A DNA stretch of 64,000 nt from 34-65-8 sp964516135 (GCA_964516135.1 CAZEWN010000014.1:1-64000); one strand, 5' to 3'. Counted from the first letter of the stretch, positions 52,523 through 61,934 are shown. Numbers and translations: made by a program. Notes: a model not told the origin generated them from the letters alone.

Positions 52523-55312
52523 ATGCGTATTGGAATTCTGGCTCGCTGCTCCGTATCAGCCACCGCGCTTGCGCTGGCTTCGAATCCGGCCTGGGCATCG
52601 CAGGCGACCGGTCAACAGGCAGGCACGCCTACGGAAGTCCAGCCGGCCAGTGCCGGGGCGTCGGAAACGTCGGGGCCGCCTGAAATCGTTGTGTCGGGTT
52701 ATCGCGAGGCCCTCGAATCGCAGCAGGCCATTCGTCGCAATTCCGAACAGGTGGTTGATGCAATCGTTGCTGACGACATCGGCAAGCTGCCCGACATCGC
52801 GGTCTCCGACACGGCAGCGCGTATTCCCGGGGTGCAGGTCGAGCGCGGCGGCGGTGAGGCCGGGCGGGTGCTGGTGCGCGGGCTGCCCGATTTCGCCACC
52901 ACCTACAACGGCCGCGAGATATTCACCGCGGAAACCCGCTCGGTCGCCTTGCAGGATTTTCCCTCAGGCTTGATCGGAGCGATCGAGGTTTACAAGACTT
53001 CAACTGCGGACCTGATCGAGCCGGGGTTGGCCGGCCTTATCAACGTCCGATCGCGCCGCCCGTTCGATTTCGATGGCTTCCAGGTCGCGGGCTCGGCCTG
53101 GGGCCTGTACAGCCACCAGGCCGAGAATGTGCGGCCCAACGGGAATATCGTCGTCAGCAATCGCTGGGAGGCAGGTGAGAGCGAGTTTGGCGCACTGATC
53201 GGCTTTTCGTACACCGATCTCAGTTACCTCGACTCCACTCGATCCAACACGGATTTTGTCGCGGGCGGCGGTCCGAACGGGACGCGTTTTCCCGATATCC
53301 AGCGGATCACTTATGGCGTGGGGCACCGTACCCGGCCTTCGATCAACTTCGCTCTGCAGTGGTCGCCCAATCCCGACGTGGAATTGTACGCGGAGGGGTT
53401 GTGGCAAGGTTTCCGCAATCGCCTTTCCGACCGCGAGACATCCGTACCGCTGTGGGGTGGTTCGGGCTTTTCGGATTTCGAGACGCAGGAGGGCCGCCCT
53501 GATTTGCTCGAGTCGGGAACCGTCACCGACCCGTTCCGACCCGATGGCTTCCAGGGGGGTACGTTCAACAAGACGAACACCTACCAGGCCGCCATCGGAG
53601 GGACTTGGGATGCTGGGGCGCTACAGATCGCAGCGGACCTTGCCTTCACCGACAGCACCTTCACGGGATCGACCGCCAGCGTCGATTTCGCTTTTGCCAA
53701 CCGGCAGACTGTAACGTTCGATACGGACACCGATGCCCGCGATGGCGGGGCCGAGTTCAGCTTCGGCAATTTCGATCCGAGCAATCCAGCCAATTATGTC
53801 TATCGCGGCTTTTATGAAGAAGCCCAGCAGGCGACGGGGGAGGACATCCAGGCGCGGCTCGATTTCGATTATGACACCGGAATGTCGCTGTTGCCGAGGG
53901 TGGAGTTCGGCGTTCGCTACACCGATCGCGAAGCACATCGCGAATTCGGCAATCGCTACTGGGGTTTTGAAGGGTTGCGCTTGCCGTTCAGCGCGGTGCC
54001 TCTCGACTACCAACTGTTTGATGCCGGGTTCCGTGGTTCCGACGCGCAGGGCGGCTATCGCAACTGGCTGGCGCCGACATACGACAGCATTCGGGCCAAC
54101 CTGGTGCAGTTGCGCCAGTTCAATCGCGGGCTGGGAGGCACCGCATTCGGTGTTGCTTCCGATGATCCGCCGCCCCCGGATCCCTTGCAGACATGGGACG
54201 CGGCCGAACAGAATTTCAGCGCCTACGTGCAGGCGCGATACGAGTTCGATCTGGGCGGCGATGTCACCATCGACGGCGTTGTTGGCCTGCGTTACGCCAA
54301 AAGCGATCTGACGCTGTCCGGAACGCAACTCGTGATACCGGCGGGGGGCGGGGCAGGGGTATTCACCCCGACCGACGTGGATCGCGAGTTCGAGGATTGG
54401 CTGCCCAACGTCAACGCACGGATCCGTTTCACTCCCGAATTGCAGGCGCGGCTTGCCTATACCCAGACGCGTACCCGGCCAAGTTTCATTGATTTGCGCG
54501 CCTCGGGCACGCTCGACCAGCCCCCGACCTGCTTGCAGCAAACCCCGATACCCGAAAATTGCTTCCAGACCGGCAGCGGCGGAAACCCTTTCCTCAACCC
54601 GCTGCTGTCAGACAACTACGATGTCACGCTGGAGTATTACTTCTCCCGCAATGGCTTCGTCACCCTGAGCCTTTTCCACCGCGACATGGAAGGGTTCATC
54701 GAGAATTCAGTGTTTCAGGGGCTGACGCCAGATGGCGTGCCACTCCGGCTCGGTGGGCCCATCAATTCTGGCGGGGGCGAAATTCGCGGGTTCGAGGTAC
54801 AGGGAAGTACGTTCTTCGATTTCCTCGGTCTGCCGCAGTTCGGTATCCAGGCGAACCTAACGCATCTCGATGCGTCGGCTGATTTTGAATATGACGAGGG
54901 TTTCGTGAACGGGGTGCGCCGTGTCGACACCGTAAATCGCGAGCTGCTGGGCGTTTCCGACTGGTCGTACAACCTGATCGGCATTTTCGAGACAGGTGGC
55001 CTATCTGCCCGCCTCGCTTACAACTGGCGCAGCGAGTTCCCGTTGACCTACCAACGGCGTGGAGATCATCTCTACACGGAAGAGGCTGATCCGGTTTCGC
55101 GGTTGGACCTGTCGGTCAGTTACGATCTGTTCGACAGCCTCACCGTCTTCGGTGACTGGACCAACATTCTTGGCGATCCGTTTTCTTCGACGCTGACGCG
55201 CACCGATGTGGCCTTTCCCAACGGCGCCCCAACTGGTTTCACCGCGACCTTCCCACGGGTTGTGCGGTATGAGGAAACGACTGTTTCGCTCGGCGTCCGC
55301 TTCCGCTTCTAG
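52523..55312 (+). CDS. TonB-dependent outer membrane receptor
   Basis: A 929-residue receptor of the large Caulobacter/Xanthomonas-type sugar-related family (TIGR01782). A signal peptide (CSVSATALALASNPAWA) is followed by a TonB-box-like EIVVSG at 54-59, a plug domain (DIAVSDTAARIPGVQVERGG) and a long barrel ending in VSLGVRFRF with terminal phenylalanine. It probably imports glycan fragments using TonB energy. ATG 52523 has GGGAGG six bases upstream. The halogenase-like genes follow on the same transcript. Confidence 0.93.
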   Translation: MRIGILARCSVSATALALASNPAWASQATGQQAGTPTEVQPASAGASETSGPPEIVVSGYREALESQQAIRRNSEQVVDAIVADDIGKLPDIAVSDTAARIPGVQVERGGGEAGRVLVRGLPDFATTYNGREIFTAETRSVALQDFPSGLIGAIEVYKTSTADLIEPGLAGLINVRSRRPFDFDGFQVAGSAWGLYSHQAENVRPNGNIVVSNRWEAGESEFGALIGFSYTDLSYLDSTRSNTDFVAGGGPNGTRFPDIQRITYGVGHRTRPSINFALQWSPNPDVELYAEGLWQGFRNRLSDRETSVPLWGGSGFSDFETQEGRPDLLESGTVTDPFRPDGFQGGTFNKTNTYQAAIGGTWDAGALQIAADLAFTDSTFTGSTASVDFAFANRQTVTFDTDTDARDGGAEFSFGNFDPSNPANYVYRGFYEEAQQATGEDIQARLDFDYDTGMSLLPRVEFGVRYTDREAHREFGNRYWGFEGLRLPFSAVPLDYQLFDAGFRGSDAQGGYRNWLAPTYDSIRANLVQLRQFNRGLGGTAFGVASDDPPPPDPLQTWDAAEQNFSAYVQARYEFDLGGDVTIDGVVGLRYAKSDLTLSGTQLVIPAGGGAGVFTPTDVDREFEDWLPNVNARIRFTPELQARLAYTQTRTRPSFIDLRASGTLDQPPTCLQQTPIPENCFQTGSGGNPFLNPLLSDNYDVTLEYYFSRNGFVTLSLFHRDMEGFIENSVFQGLTPDGVPLRLGGPINSGGGEIRGFEVQGSTFFDFLGLPQFGIQANLTHLDASADFEYDEGFVNGVRRVDTVNRELLGVSDWSYNLIGIFETGGLSARLAYNWRSEFPLTYQRRGDHLYTEEADPVSRLDLSVSYDLFDSLTVFGDWTNILGDPFSSTLTRTDVAFPNGAPTGFTATFPRVVRYEETTVSLGVRFRF

Positions 55313-55359
55313 GCCGGAAGCGATGGCGATCGGGGGCCGGGAAGCATCGCCTTTCCGGC
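55313..55359 (+). promoter_or_regulatory. intercistronic stem-loop after the receptor gene
   Basis: GCCGGAA (55313-55319) plus GCGATG (55320-55325) pair with CATCGC (55345-55350) and TTCCGGC (55353-55359), leaving a two-base bulge. It starts right after the receptor stop and ends 22 bases before the halogenase start. It may end some transcripts or protect the upstream message. Confidence 0.5.
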
Positions 55360-55381
55360 TCCCGTTTCGTAACCCCACATC

Positions 55382-56896
55382 ATGACAGTCGACTCACGCG
55401 AGGGCGCCCCGCGCACACGGGTGGTTATCCTGGGCGGCGGGACCGCCGGGTGGATGGCTGCGGCGGGTCTGATCCGGCGCCTGCCTCACGCATGCACCGT
55501 CCAGCTGATCGAATCGGCGGACATCGGCATCGTCGGCGTAGGTGAGGCGACGCTCCCGCACTTACGCGCCTACCTGGGCATGCTCGGCATAGACGAGGCC
55601 GAGTTCATGCGCGTGACCCACGCGACGTATAAACTTGGCATCGAATTCCAGGATTTCGGCGCGCTCGGCACGCGCTACCTTCATCCCTTCGGCAGCTTCG
55701 GGGTCGAGCTGAATGGCGTGCCGTTCCACCACTATTGGCTGCGGATGCAAGCCGAGGGGCGCGGTGGCGAAATCTTCGATTATTCGATCGCCAATGTCAT
55801 GGCCGCGCAGCGAAGGTTCGCGCCGCCATCGAGCGATACCAATTCGATACTCTCAACGTACGCTTATGCCTATCAGTTCGATGCGACACTATTTGCCCCG
55901 TACCTGCGCGATTATGCGACGGCGCGGGGGGTGCGGCGGACCGAAGGCAAGGTCGTCCATGTCGAGCGCGATCCACTGTCGGGCGACATCGCGGCGCTCC
56001 AACTCCAGGATGGTGAGCGGATCGCGGGCGACCTGTTTGTCGATTGTTCGGGCTTTCGTGCGCTCCTGATCGGCGAGACACTACGGTCCGATTGGCAGGA
56101 CTGGTCCCACTGGCTGCCGTGCGACCGCGCGGTGGCAGTACCCTGCGCGTCGCCCGAGGGGCCGATCGAGCCTTTCACGCGCGCGGTCGCGATGCCGGCC
56201 GGATGGCGCTGGCGCATTCCATTGCGGCATCGCGTGGGCAACGGATATGTCTATTCGTCCACGCACCTCGAAGACGATGCCGCGGCCGATGCCCTCGTCG
56301 CGGCGCTGGACGGCAAACCGCTCTCGGAACCGCGCATGCTGCGCTTCCGCGCAGGCCGCCGTGGGCGCAGTTGGGACCGTAATGTGGTGTCGATCGGCCT
56401 CGCGTCGGGATTTCTCGAGCCGCTTGAATCGACCAGCATCTATCTGGCGCAGGGCGCCATTGAACAGCTGATCGGGCTTTTCCCAATCGCGGGGCGTATC
56501 GCGGACGTGGATCGTGACGAATTCAACCGCCTTGTCGATTACGAATACGATCGCATTCGGGACTTTCTGATCCTCCATTACCACGCCACCACCCGTGATG
56601 ATTCCAGCTTCTGGAACCACGTCCGCACCATGCAGGTGCCCGACAGCCTGAGCGAGAAGATGGAACTGTTTCGGCGCGCGGGCCGCGTGACGCGGTACAC
56701 CCAAGGCCTGTTCCTCGAGCCGAGCTGGCTAGCAGTCTATCTGGGGCAGGGAATCGTTCCGCGTACGTGGGACCAACGGGCCAATCCGATGTCCTCTGCT
56801 GCACTCAATGATGCACTCGACCGGCTGCGAACCCGCATTTCGGCCGCGGTTTCGAAAATGCCGATCCACGCAGAAGCAATGGACCCCCACCCGTGA
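55382..56896 (+). CDS. flavin-dependent tryptophan-halogenase-like enzyme, motifs intact
   Basis: A 504-residue FADH2-dependent halogenase-like protein. It has the FAD loop GGGTAGW at 18-24, the block GVGEATLPHL at 52-61, lysine K84 in THATYKLGIEF (equivalent to catalytic K79 of PrnA), the halogenase signature W275-R-W-R-I-P280 and E348 in LEPLESTS. All these support a working halogenase or hypohalous-acid-forming enzyme. Similar genes occur beside TonB receptors in carbohydrate loci of Xanthomonas and Brevundimonas. The substrate is unknown. It overlaps the second paralogue by ATGA. Confidence 0.9.
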   Translation: MTVDSREGAPRTRVVILGGGTAGWMAAAGLIRRLPHACTVQLIESADIGIVGVGEATLPHLRAYLGMLGIDEAEFMRVTHATYKLGIEFQDFGALGTRYLHPFGSFGVELNGVPFHHYWLRMQAEGRGGEIFDYSIANVMAAQRRFAPPSSDTNSILSTYAYAYQFDATLFAPYLRDYATARGVRRTEGKVVHVERDPLSGDIAALQLQDGERIAGDLFVDCSGFRALLIGETLRSDWQDWSHWLPCDRAVAVPCASPEGPIEPFTRAVAMPAGWRWRIPLRHRVGNGYVYSSTHLEDDAAADALVAALDGKPLSEPRMLRFRAGRRGRSWDRNVVSIGLASGFLEPLESTSIYLAQGAIEQLIGLFPIAGRIADVDRDEFNRLVDYEYDRIRDFLILHYHATTRDDSSFWNHVRTMQVPDSLSEKMELFRRAGRVTRYTQGLFLEPSWLAVYLGQGIVPRTWDQRANPMSSAALNDALDRLRTRISAAVSKMPIHAEAMDPHP

Positions 56897-58350
56897 CCGC
56901 TTGCGATCGCGCCGTCCGGTCAGTGGTCGTTGCCGGGACGGGGATCGTCGGCTTGTCGGCGGCTATTGCCTTTTCCCGGGCCCTGCCAACCGTGGAAGTC
57001 ACGGTACTCGAAACCCCGACCGGTTCCTGCGACCCGACGGAGCAGTTGCTTGCAACATTGCCAACGGTGCACCGGTTTCATGCCGCGATCGGTTTCGATG
57101 AACTGCGGCTCGTCGCCGACGGTGTCGCCTTGCACCGATTGGGTACCCGGTTCGATCACTGGTCGGCATCGGGCGGTAGCTGGTTTCACACTTTTGCCGA
57201 GCACGGGCGCAAGGTCGGCGCGATCCCCTTTCACCAGGTTTGGCTGCGCGCACACGCGAGGAATCGGGCAGCTGCGTTCCACGCCTACTCCGTGGCGGCG
57301 GTGCTGGCGGAGGCGGGTCGTTTCGCCCATCCCTCTGACGATCCTTCCTCGCCGCTTGCAACGTATCTTTACGGGCTCAACCTCGATCCGGAGCGGTATC
57401 ACGCGCGGCTCGACCAGGGCGCGGCTGGACTTTCGCGCCTTCATGGCGCGATTGTCGACATCGAACGACGCGAGGACGGCGCGGTGGCGGCGCTGGTGCT
57501 CGACGGCGGCCGCCGGGTCATGGCCGATCTGTTCCTGGATTGCACCGGTCCGCGATCGCTGATTCTTGGCCGGGTATCGCCCGGATATGAAGACTGGAGC
57601 GATTGGCTGCCTTGCAACCACGTCGCGGTTGAATCGGAACCTGGCGGGGCGTTGCTTCCATTCGATCGAGTAACCGCAGATGGGGAGGGGTGGACCTGGA
57701 CGATACCCTTGCCCGATCGGACACTGCATGCCCGCGTTTGCGGATCTCTTCAGGAAGCCGGCAGCGGGCGCGTGTTGTCGCTGCAGACTGGTCGACACCT
57801 GGCGCCCTGGATCCACAATGTGGTGGGTCTGGGCGGAGCGGCGGTCATGCCCGACCCCCTCCATGGCGCGGGGCTTCACTTGGCGCACAGCGCGATCCTG
57901 CGGGCAATTCAGTTGCTGCCCGGCCGCGACATGCACCCGCTCGAGGTGGCGGAGTACAACCGGCGCGCCCGATTGGAGGATGAGCGCGTTCGCGACTATC
58001 TAGCGCTTCACTACGCGCGCGCCGGGCGGACGGATACCCCGTTCTGGCGCAGTCTGGCAGAACGGGAATTGCCCGAAGGGTTGGCTCGCACGCTCGAACT
58101 GTTCGAACGCCGCGGTCGCTTGCCATTCCACGAGGAAGAAAGTTTCACCGCCGATAGCTGGTTGGCGGCGTTGATCGGGCTTGGCGTCCTGCCCGAGGCA
58201 GCCGACCCCACCGCCCTGTCAGTCGAGGAAGCGAGGACCGAACATGGCATGGCGGCACACGCGCAAAGGATCGGCTCCCTGCCCGCCCGCTTTCCCGCGT
58301 ATGATCGTTTGGTCGCGGGAATGCGGACGAAGCGAATGGCCGCAGAATGA
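56893..58350 (+). CDS. degenerate tryptophan-halogenase-like paralogue
   Basis: A 485-residue paralogue keeping the FAD loop (GTGIVG) and W267-T-W-T-I-P272. However, the GVGEAT block is lost (replaced by DPTEQLLATL), the catalytic lysine position is arginine R82 (ALHRLGTRF) and the essential glutamate position is histidine H324 (PDPLHGAG). It probably binds FAD but cannot halogenate in the standard way. It may be a partner subunit or a repurposed flavoprotein. It abuts the convergent GH43 gene with nine bases between. Confidence 0.88.
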   Translation: MTACDRAVRSVVVAGTGIVGLSAAIAFSRALPTVEVTVLETPTGSCDPTEQLLATLPTVHRFHAAIGFDELRLVADGVALHRLGTRFDHWSASGGSWFHTFAEHGRKVGAIPFHQVWLRAHARNRAAAFHAYSVAAVLAEAGRFAHPSDDPSSPLATYLYGLNLDPERYHARLDQGAAGLSRLHGAIVDIERREDGAVAALVLDGGRRVMADLFLDCTGPRSLILGRVSPGYEDWSDWLPCNHVAVESEPGGALLPFDRVTADGEGWTWTIPLPDRTLHARVCGSLQEAGSGRVLSLQTGRHLAPWIHNVVGLGGAAVMPDPLHGAGLHLAHSAILRAIQLLPGRDMHPLEVAEYNRRARLEDERVRDYLALHYARAGRTDTPFWRSLAERELPEGLARTLELFERRGRLPFHEEESFTADSWLAALIGLGVLPEAADPTALSVEEARTEHGMAAHAQRIGSLPARFPAYDRLVAGMRTKRMAAE

Positions 58351-58359
58351 CGATATTGG

Positions 58360-59397
58360 TCAGGGCGCGGATTCGGCGCGTTGACGCAAACTGATCCCAA
58401 TCTGTGGAGTTCCATCACGCCATAGGAGTGGCGCGATATACATCTGCCGCCCGCGCGTGGTGCGCCGACAGCCGCTGGTCGCGATGTGGGCGTGGAAAAC
58501 AATGAACTGCCGCCCCCCCGCCTCGAACACCGCCTGATGGCCCGGGCCGCTGAGGCACCCGGCCTTGCGATCGTTGTAGCTGTGAAGGATGGGATTTTCG
58601 GGGGCGTCCACGCAGGGGCCGAGAGGGCCCTCGCACCGCGCATAGCCCATCGCATAGGGAGACAGCCGCTGATGCGGTTCCCAACCGAAATGGTTGGCCG
58701 AGAAAAACATCACGTAGCCGTCGCCTTGCCGCACCATGGTAGGCGATTCGATGACGTGCTCCTCCCATGGACGATCATTCGTCAGCAGGGCGACCGGCTC
58801 GTCAATCAGCGCCAATCCGTCTTGCGACAATGGCTGCACGAAGATGTCGGTTTTCTGGCCAAAGTCAGGATGATTGCCGTCGTTCTTGAAGTATAGATAT
58901 CGCTTGCCATCGTCATCCACGAAAACATTGGGATCGATCGTCCCCCCGTTCTCGCGCTGACAGACCAGCGGTGCCGTCGCATCGCTTGTGAATGGCCCCA
59001 GCGGATCGGCACTCTTGGCCACGCCGATGCATTGCAAATCGCTGCGGCGTTCCTTGGCGGTAAAATACAGCAGGTAATGATCGCCGTGAGGCACAACTTC
59101 GGGCGCCCATGTCCACCCTTCGCGTGCCCATGGCGGCAGGTTGGGCATCGCGTCGTGCAGCGCCGCCGCGTCACGCACGAATTCCCAATCAACGAGATTG
59201 GTTGAGCGAGCCATCGGAACGTTCGCGGCCGTGCCTTCCGGGTTGGTGGCGTAAGCAAGGAATCCGTCGCGGTGCGGCAGGATGAAGGGGTCCGGAAAAT
59301 TGGTTTCAAACACGGGCAAGAATGGCTGCTCCGCGTCGGAAGCAGCCGTGGAGGCACAGGCTGGAAGGGCAAGAAGAGCAAGCAGCAGGTGGCGCAC
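58360..59397 (-). CDS. GH43 family glycosidase lipoprotein
   Basis: A 345-residue lipoprotein glycosidase. GTG 59397 gives MRHLLLALLALPACAS with lipobox LPAC (C14), and GGAG lies five bases upstream. Catalytic residues are D36 (NFPDPFIL), D155 (GTIDPNVF) and E217 (HVIESPTM). It is outer- or inner-membrane-tethered and would cut sugars outside the cytoplasm. Divergent from galM through site D. It converges with the degenerate halogenase gene. Confidence 0.88.
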   Translation of the reverse strand: MRHLLLALLALPACASTAASDAEQPFLPVFETNFPDPFILPHRDGFLAYATNPEGTAANVPMARSTNLVDWEFVRDAAALHDAMPNLPPWAREGWTWAPEVVPHGDHYLLYFTAKERRSDLQCIGVAKSADPLGPFTSDATAPLVCQRENGGTIDPNVFVDDDGKRYLYFKNDGNHPDFGQKTDIFVQPLSQDGLALIDEPVALLTNDRPWEEHVIESPTMVRQGDGYVMFFSANHFGWEPHQRLSPYAMGYARCEGPLGPCVDAPENPILHSYNDRKAGCLSGPGHQAVFEAGGRQFIVFHAHIATSGCRRTTRGRQMYIAPLLWRDGTPQIGISLRQRAESAP

Positions 59398-59472
59398 GGG
59401 CACTCCATCGGTTGCGGCGGCTGTCAGCTTCCTCGTGATCCTAAAACCCGCCGTGGGTTGCGTAATTCCTAT

Positions 59473-59484
59473 TATCATATAAAT
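59473..59484. promoter_or_regulatory. shared AT-rich motif, site D
   Basis: TATCATATAAAT, identical to site C. It lies in the 109-base gap between the divergent GH43 lipoprotein and aldose epimerase genes, so it could control both. Confidence 0.5.
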
Positions 59485-59506
59485 CAGATTGAACAAAGGG
59501 AATGGT

Positions 59507-60604
59507 GTGACTGACTTGCAGAACCGCGTGGCCGAAGAACAGTTCGGCAGATTGCCCGACGGTGACATCGTCACGGCCGTGACGCTCGCGAACGTTCGCG
59601 GAATGCGCGTCCGCATCCTAACCTACGGCGCGTCGATTCAATCGGTGATGGTGCGCGATCGCGCTGGCGAATTCTCCGACGTTGCGCTCGGCCACGCGAC
59701 TTTGGCGGAATATCTGGATCATCCGCAATTTGTGGGCGCGACGGTCGGCCGGGTTGCCAATCGCCTGGCTGGAGGACGCTTCATTCTGGACGGATGCATT
59801 CATACCGTGCCGCCCAATGACGGACGCAACGCACTGCATGGTGGACCGGTCGGATTCGACAAACGAAATTGGGCGATAATTGACACCACCTCCGAACCAA
59901 TTCCAAGCGTGACACTTCAACTGATCAGCGCCGACGGTGATCAGGGATTTCCCGGCGAGCTTACCGTGACTGCCAGATACGAAATGGCGCACGATGATGA
60001 GTTGCGGGTCGAATATCAGGCCACAACCGACCGGGCCACTGTCGTCAACTTGTCGAACCACGCATACTGGAATCTTGCCGGCGAAGGGTCCGCGAGCGGC
60101 GTGATGGACCACGAACTGACGATTTTCGCGGATCAGTACCTGCCGACCGATGACTCGGCCATTCCGACCGGCGAGATGCGGCCGGTTGATGGAACAGCCT
60201 TCGATTTCCGCACGGCCACCACGATTGGTTCACGCATACGCGACGCGGACGAACCACAGCTCGCGATTGGCCGGGGATACGACCACAATTGGGTCGCCGG
60301 CGAGGCCATATCCGCGGAAGTTCGATTGCTGGCCAGGGTGTGCCATCGCCCGTCCGGCCGGGCGATGGAGCTGCGCTCCAACCAGCCGGGCTTGCAGTTT
60401 TATTCCGGCAACTTCCTTGATGGAAGGTCGGTGGGAAAATCGCGACATTTTCACCGCATGGGCGATGCCTTCGTGCTTGAACCGCAAATGTTCCCCGACA
60501 CTCCCAACCAACCAGCCTTCGGATCGCTCCGGCTGGAGCCGGGGGAGACTTATCGGAACATCATCCAATTCCGTTTTCTGACGACCGAGGGAGCATTGAC
60601 ATGA
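59507..60604 (+). CDS. galM: aldose 1-epimerase
   Basis: A 365-residue mutarotase interconverting alpha and beta sugar anomers. Diagnostic sequences are TYGASIQSVMVRD, VGATVGRVANRLAGGRF, the histidine in NLSNHAYWNL and the glutamate in FVLEPQMFPD. GTG 59507 has AAAGGG six bases upstream; a TTG at 59489 is the alternative. Galactose anomer interconversion would serve the dehydrogenase. The stop overlaps the next GH43 start. No signal peptide. Confidence 0.92.
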   Translation: MTDLQNRVAEEQFGRLPDGDIVTAVTLANVRGMRVRILTYGASIQSVMVRDRAGEFSDVALGHATLAEYLDHPQFVGATVGRVANRLAGGRFILDGCIHTVPPNDGRNALHGGPVGFDKRNWAIIDTTSEPIPSVTLQLISADGDQGFPGELTVTARYEMAHDDELRVEYQATTDRATVVNLSNHAYWNLAGEGSASGVMDHELTIFADQYLPTDDSAIPTGEMRPVDGTAFDFRTATTIGSRIRDADEPQLAIGRGYDHNWVAGEAISAEVRLLARVCHRPSGRAMELRSNQPGLQFYSGNFLDGRSVGKSRHFHRMGDAFVLEPQMFPDTPNQPAFGSLRLEPGETYRNIIQFRFLTTEGALT

Positions 60605-61641
60605 GGATTGGCGGCTTGATCACCGCGGTGGCCCTGACGGCTGCGGGCTGCGCGCCCGTGCCCCCGACAGCCGTCGCCACTTCGCCCACTCAGCGCGCGC
60701 TTGTCCTCGACAGCGATTTCCCTGACCCCGCTGTTCTCCATGCGCCGGATGGTTTCTACTACGCCTACGCAACCCAGAGCGAGCATGACGGCAAGATGCT
60801 CAACATCCAGATGGCGCGGTCAAAGGACCTGCTCCGGTGGGAGAGAATCGGCGATGCCCTGCCGGTCAAACCTTCCTGGGCCGCGCGGACGCAGGATTTT
60901 TGGGCTCCTCATGTGACACATGCAAACGGACGGTATTACCTCTATTACTCGGCAAAGCCCGATGTGGCGCTCGACGACCCCGACCGTGGGTTATGCCTCG
61001 CCGTCGCTACATCCGAACGGCCCCAGGGGCCGTTCACAGATATCGGCGAACCGATGCTGTGCGGCGATGGCTTCATCAACATCGATCCGATGTCGTTCGA
61101 TGATCCCGCTACCGGCAAGCGCCTGCTCTATTGGGGATCCGGTTTCGGCCCGATCAAAGTGCGCGAACTGGCCGAGGACCGCACTTCCTTTTTGCCCCAG
61201 GCGCCGACGATCGACCTCATTCCAGTCGATCCTTCCGAAGACGGCGCGAATTACCAGCGGCTCGTCGAAGGCGCATGGGTGACGTTGCACGACGGCTGGT
61301 ATTACCTTTTCTATTCAGGAGACAACTGCTGTGGGCCGAATGCCCACTATGCCCTTATGGTCGCGCGCTCGCGCAATGCCACGGGGCCATTCCAGACGCT
61401 CTCGTCCGCGGCTGGGGTGCCGAGCAGCGTAATCCTGGCGGCTGACGAACATTGGAACGCGCCAGGTCACAACGCCGTGATCGAGGACGCGCAGGGTAGG
61501 CATTGGACGCTTTATCATGCGGTCGACATGCGGCAGCCACGCGCCAAGCCCGACGCCGAGCCGAACACGCGTCGCGTGATGTTGATCGACCGGATCGTCT
61601 GGCAGGATGGCTGGCCCCGAGTGGCAAGCGACGGCAAGTAG
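60601..61641 (+). CDS. GH43 family glycosidase lipoprotein
   Basis: A 346-residue lipoprotein glycosidase translated with galM through ATGA overlap. Lipobox AAGC at C17 follows a short signal (LITAVALTAAGC). Catalytic residues are D42 (DFPDPAVL), D162 (NIDPMSFD) and E223 (LVEGAWV). Distinct from the GH43 at 58360 in most positions. Possible activities are galactan exo-hydrolase, arabinofuranosidase or xylosidase. It is the last gene of the island. Confidence 0.88.
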   Translation: MRIGGLITAVALTAAGCAPVPPTAVATSPTQRALVLDSDFPDPAVLHAPDGFYYAYATQSEHDGKMLNIQMARSKDLLRWERIGDALPVKPSWAARTQDFWAPHVTHANGRYYLYYSAKPDVALDDPDRGLCLAVATSERPQGPFTDIGEPMLCGDGFINIDPMSFDDPATGKRLLYWGSGFGPIKVRELAEDRTSFLPQAPTIDLIPVDPSEDGANYQRLVEGAWVTLHDGWYYLFYSGDNCCGPNAHYALMVARSRNATGPFQTLSSAAGVPSSVILAADEHWNAPGHNAVIEDAQGRHWTLYHAVDMRQPRAKPDAEPNTRRVMLIDRIVWQDGWPRVASDGK

Positions 61642-61810
61642 CCACCACGAGCCACCGTTTCACGCCGATGGGTGTGGCACCATCGAGCGCTGCATTGCCC
61701 GGATGGTCCGGAACCACATATCACCCGTCATGCCGCGACGAGATGCTATGGGGGTCCAGATCGCTGAAGAATGGCCGGTTTTGCCCGGGTCATCGACTAT
61801 TGGGCAGGGC

Positions 61811-61885
61811 TGGCTGGGGCGGGAGGATTCGAACCTCCGCATGGCGGTACCAAAAACCGCTGCCTTACCGCTTGGCTACGCCCCA
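61811..61885 (-). tRNA. tRNA-Gln (anticodon UUG)
   Basis: A 75-base cloverleaf including the encoded CCA. The acceptor stem pairs TGGGGCG with CGCCCCA; the anticodon stem GCGGT/ACCGC encloses the seven-base loop TTTTGGT, with TTG at the anticodon position; the T arm GGAGG-TTCGAAT-CCTCC is perfect. UUG reads CAA and CAG codons as glutamine. Confidence 0.95.
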
Positions 61886-61934
61886 ATTGCGCGGCGTCGC
61901 TATAGCGCCGCCACCGCCGATGTGAAGGGGGTGG

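Noticed and set aside
59458..59483. Conventional promoter at site D for galM
   Set aside because: TTGCGT and TATAAA are only 14 bases apart, too close for a normal sigma-70 promoter; listed only as a shared motif.
61642..61810. Gene in the gap after the last GH43
   Set aside because: Frames here are short antisense readings overlapping the tRNA gene or the GH43 end, with no ribosome site or family resemblance.
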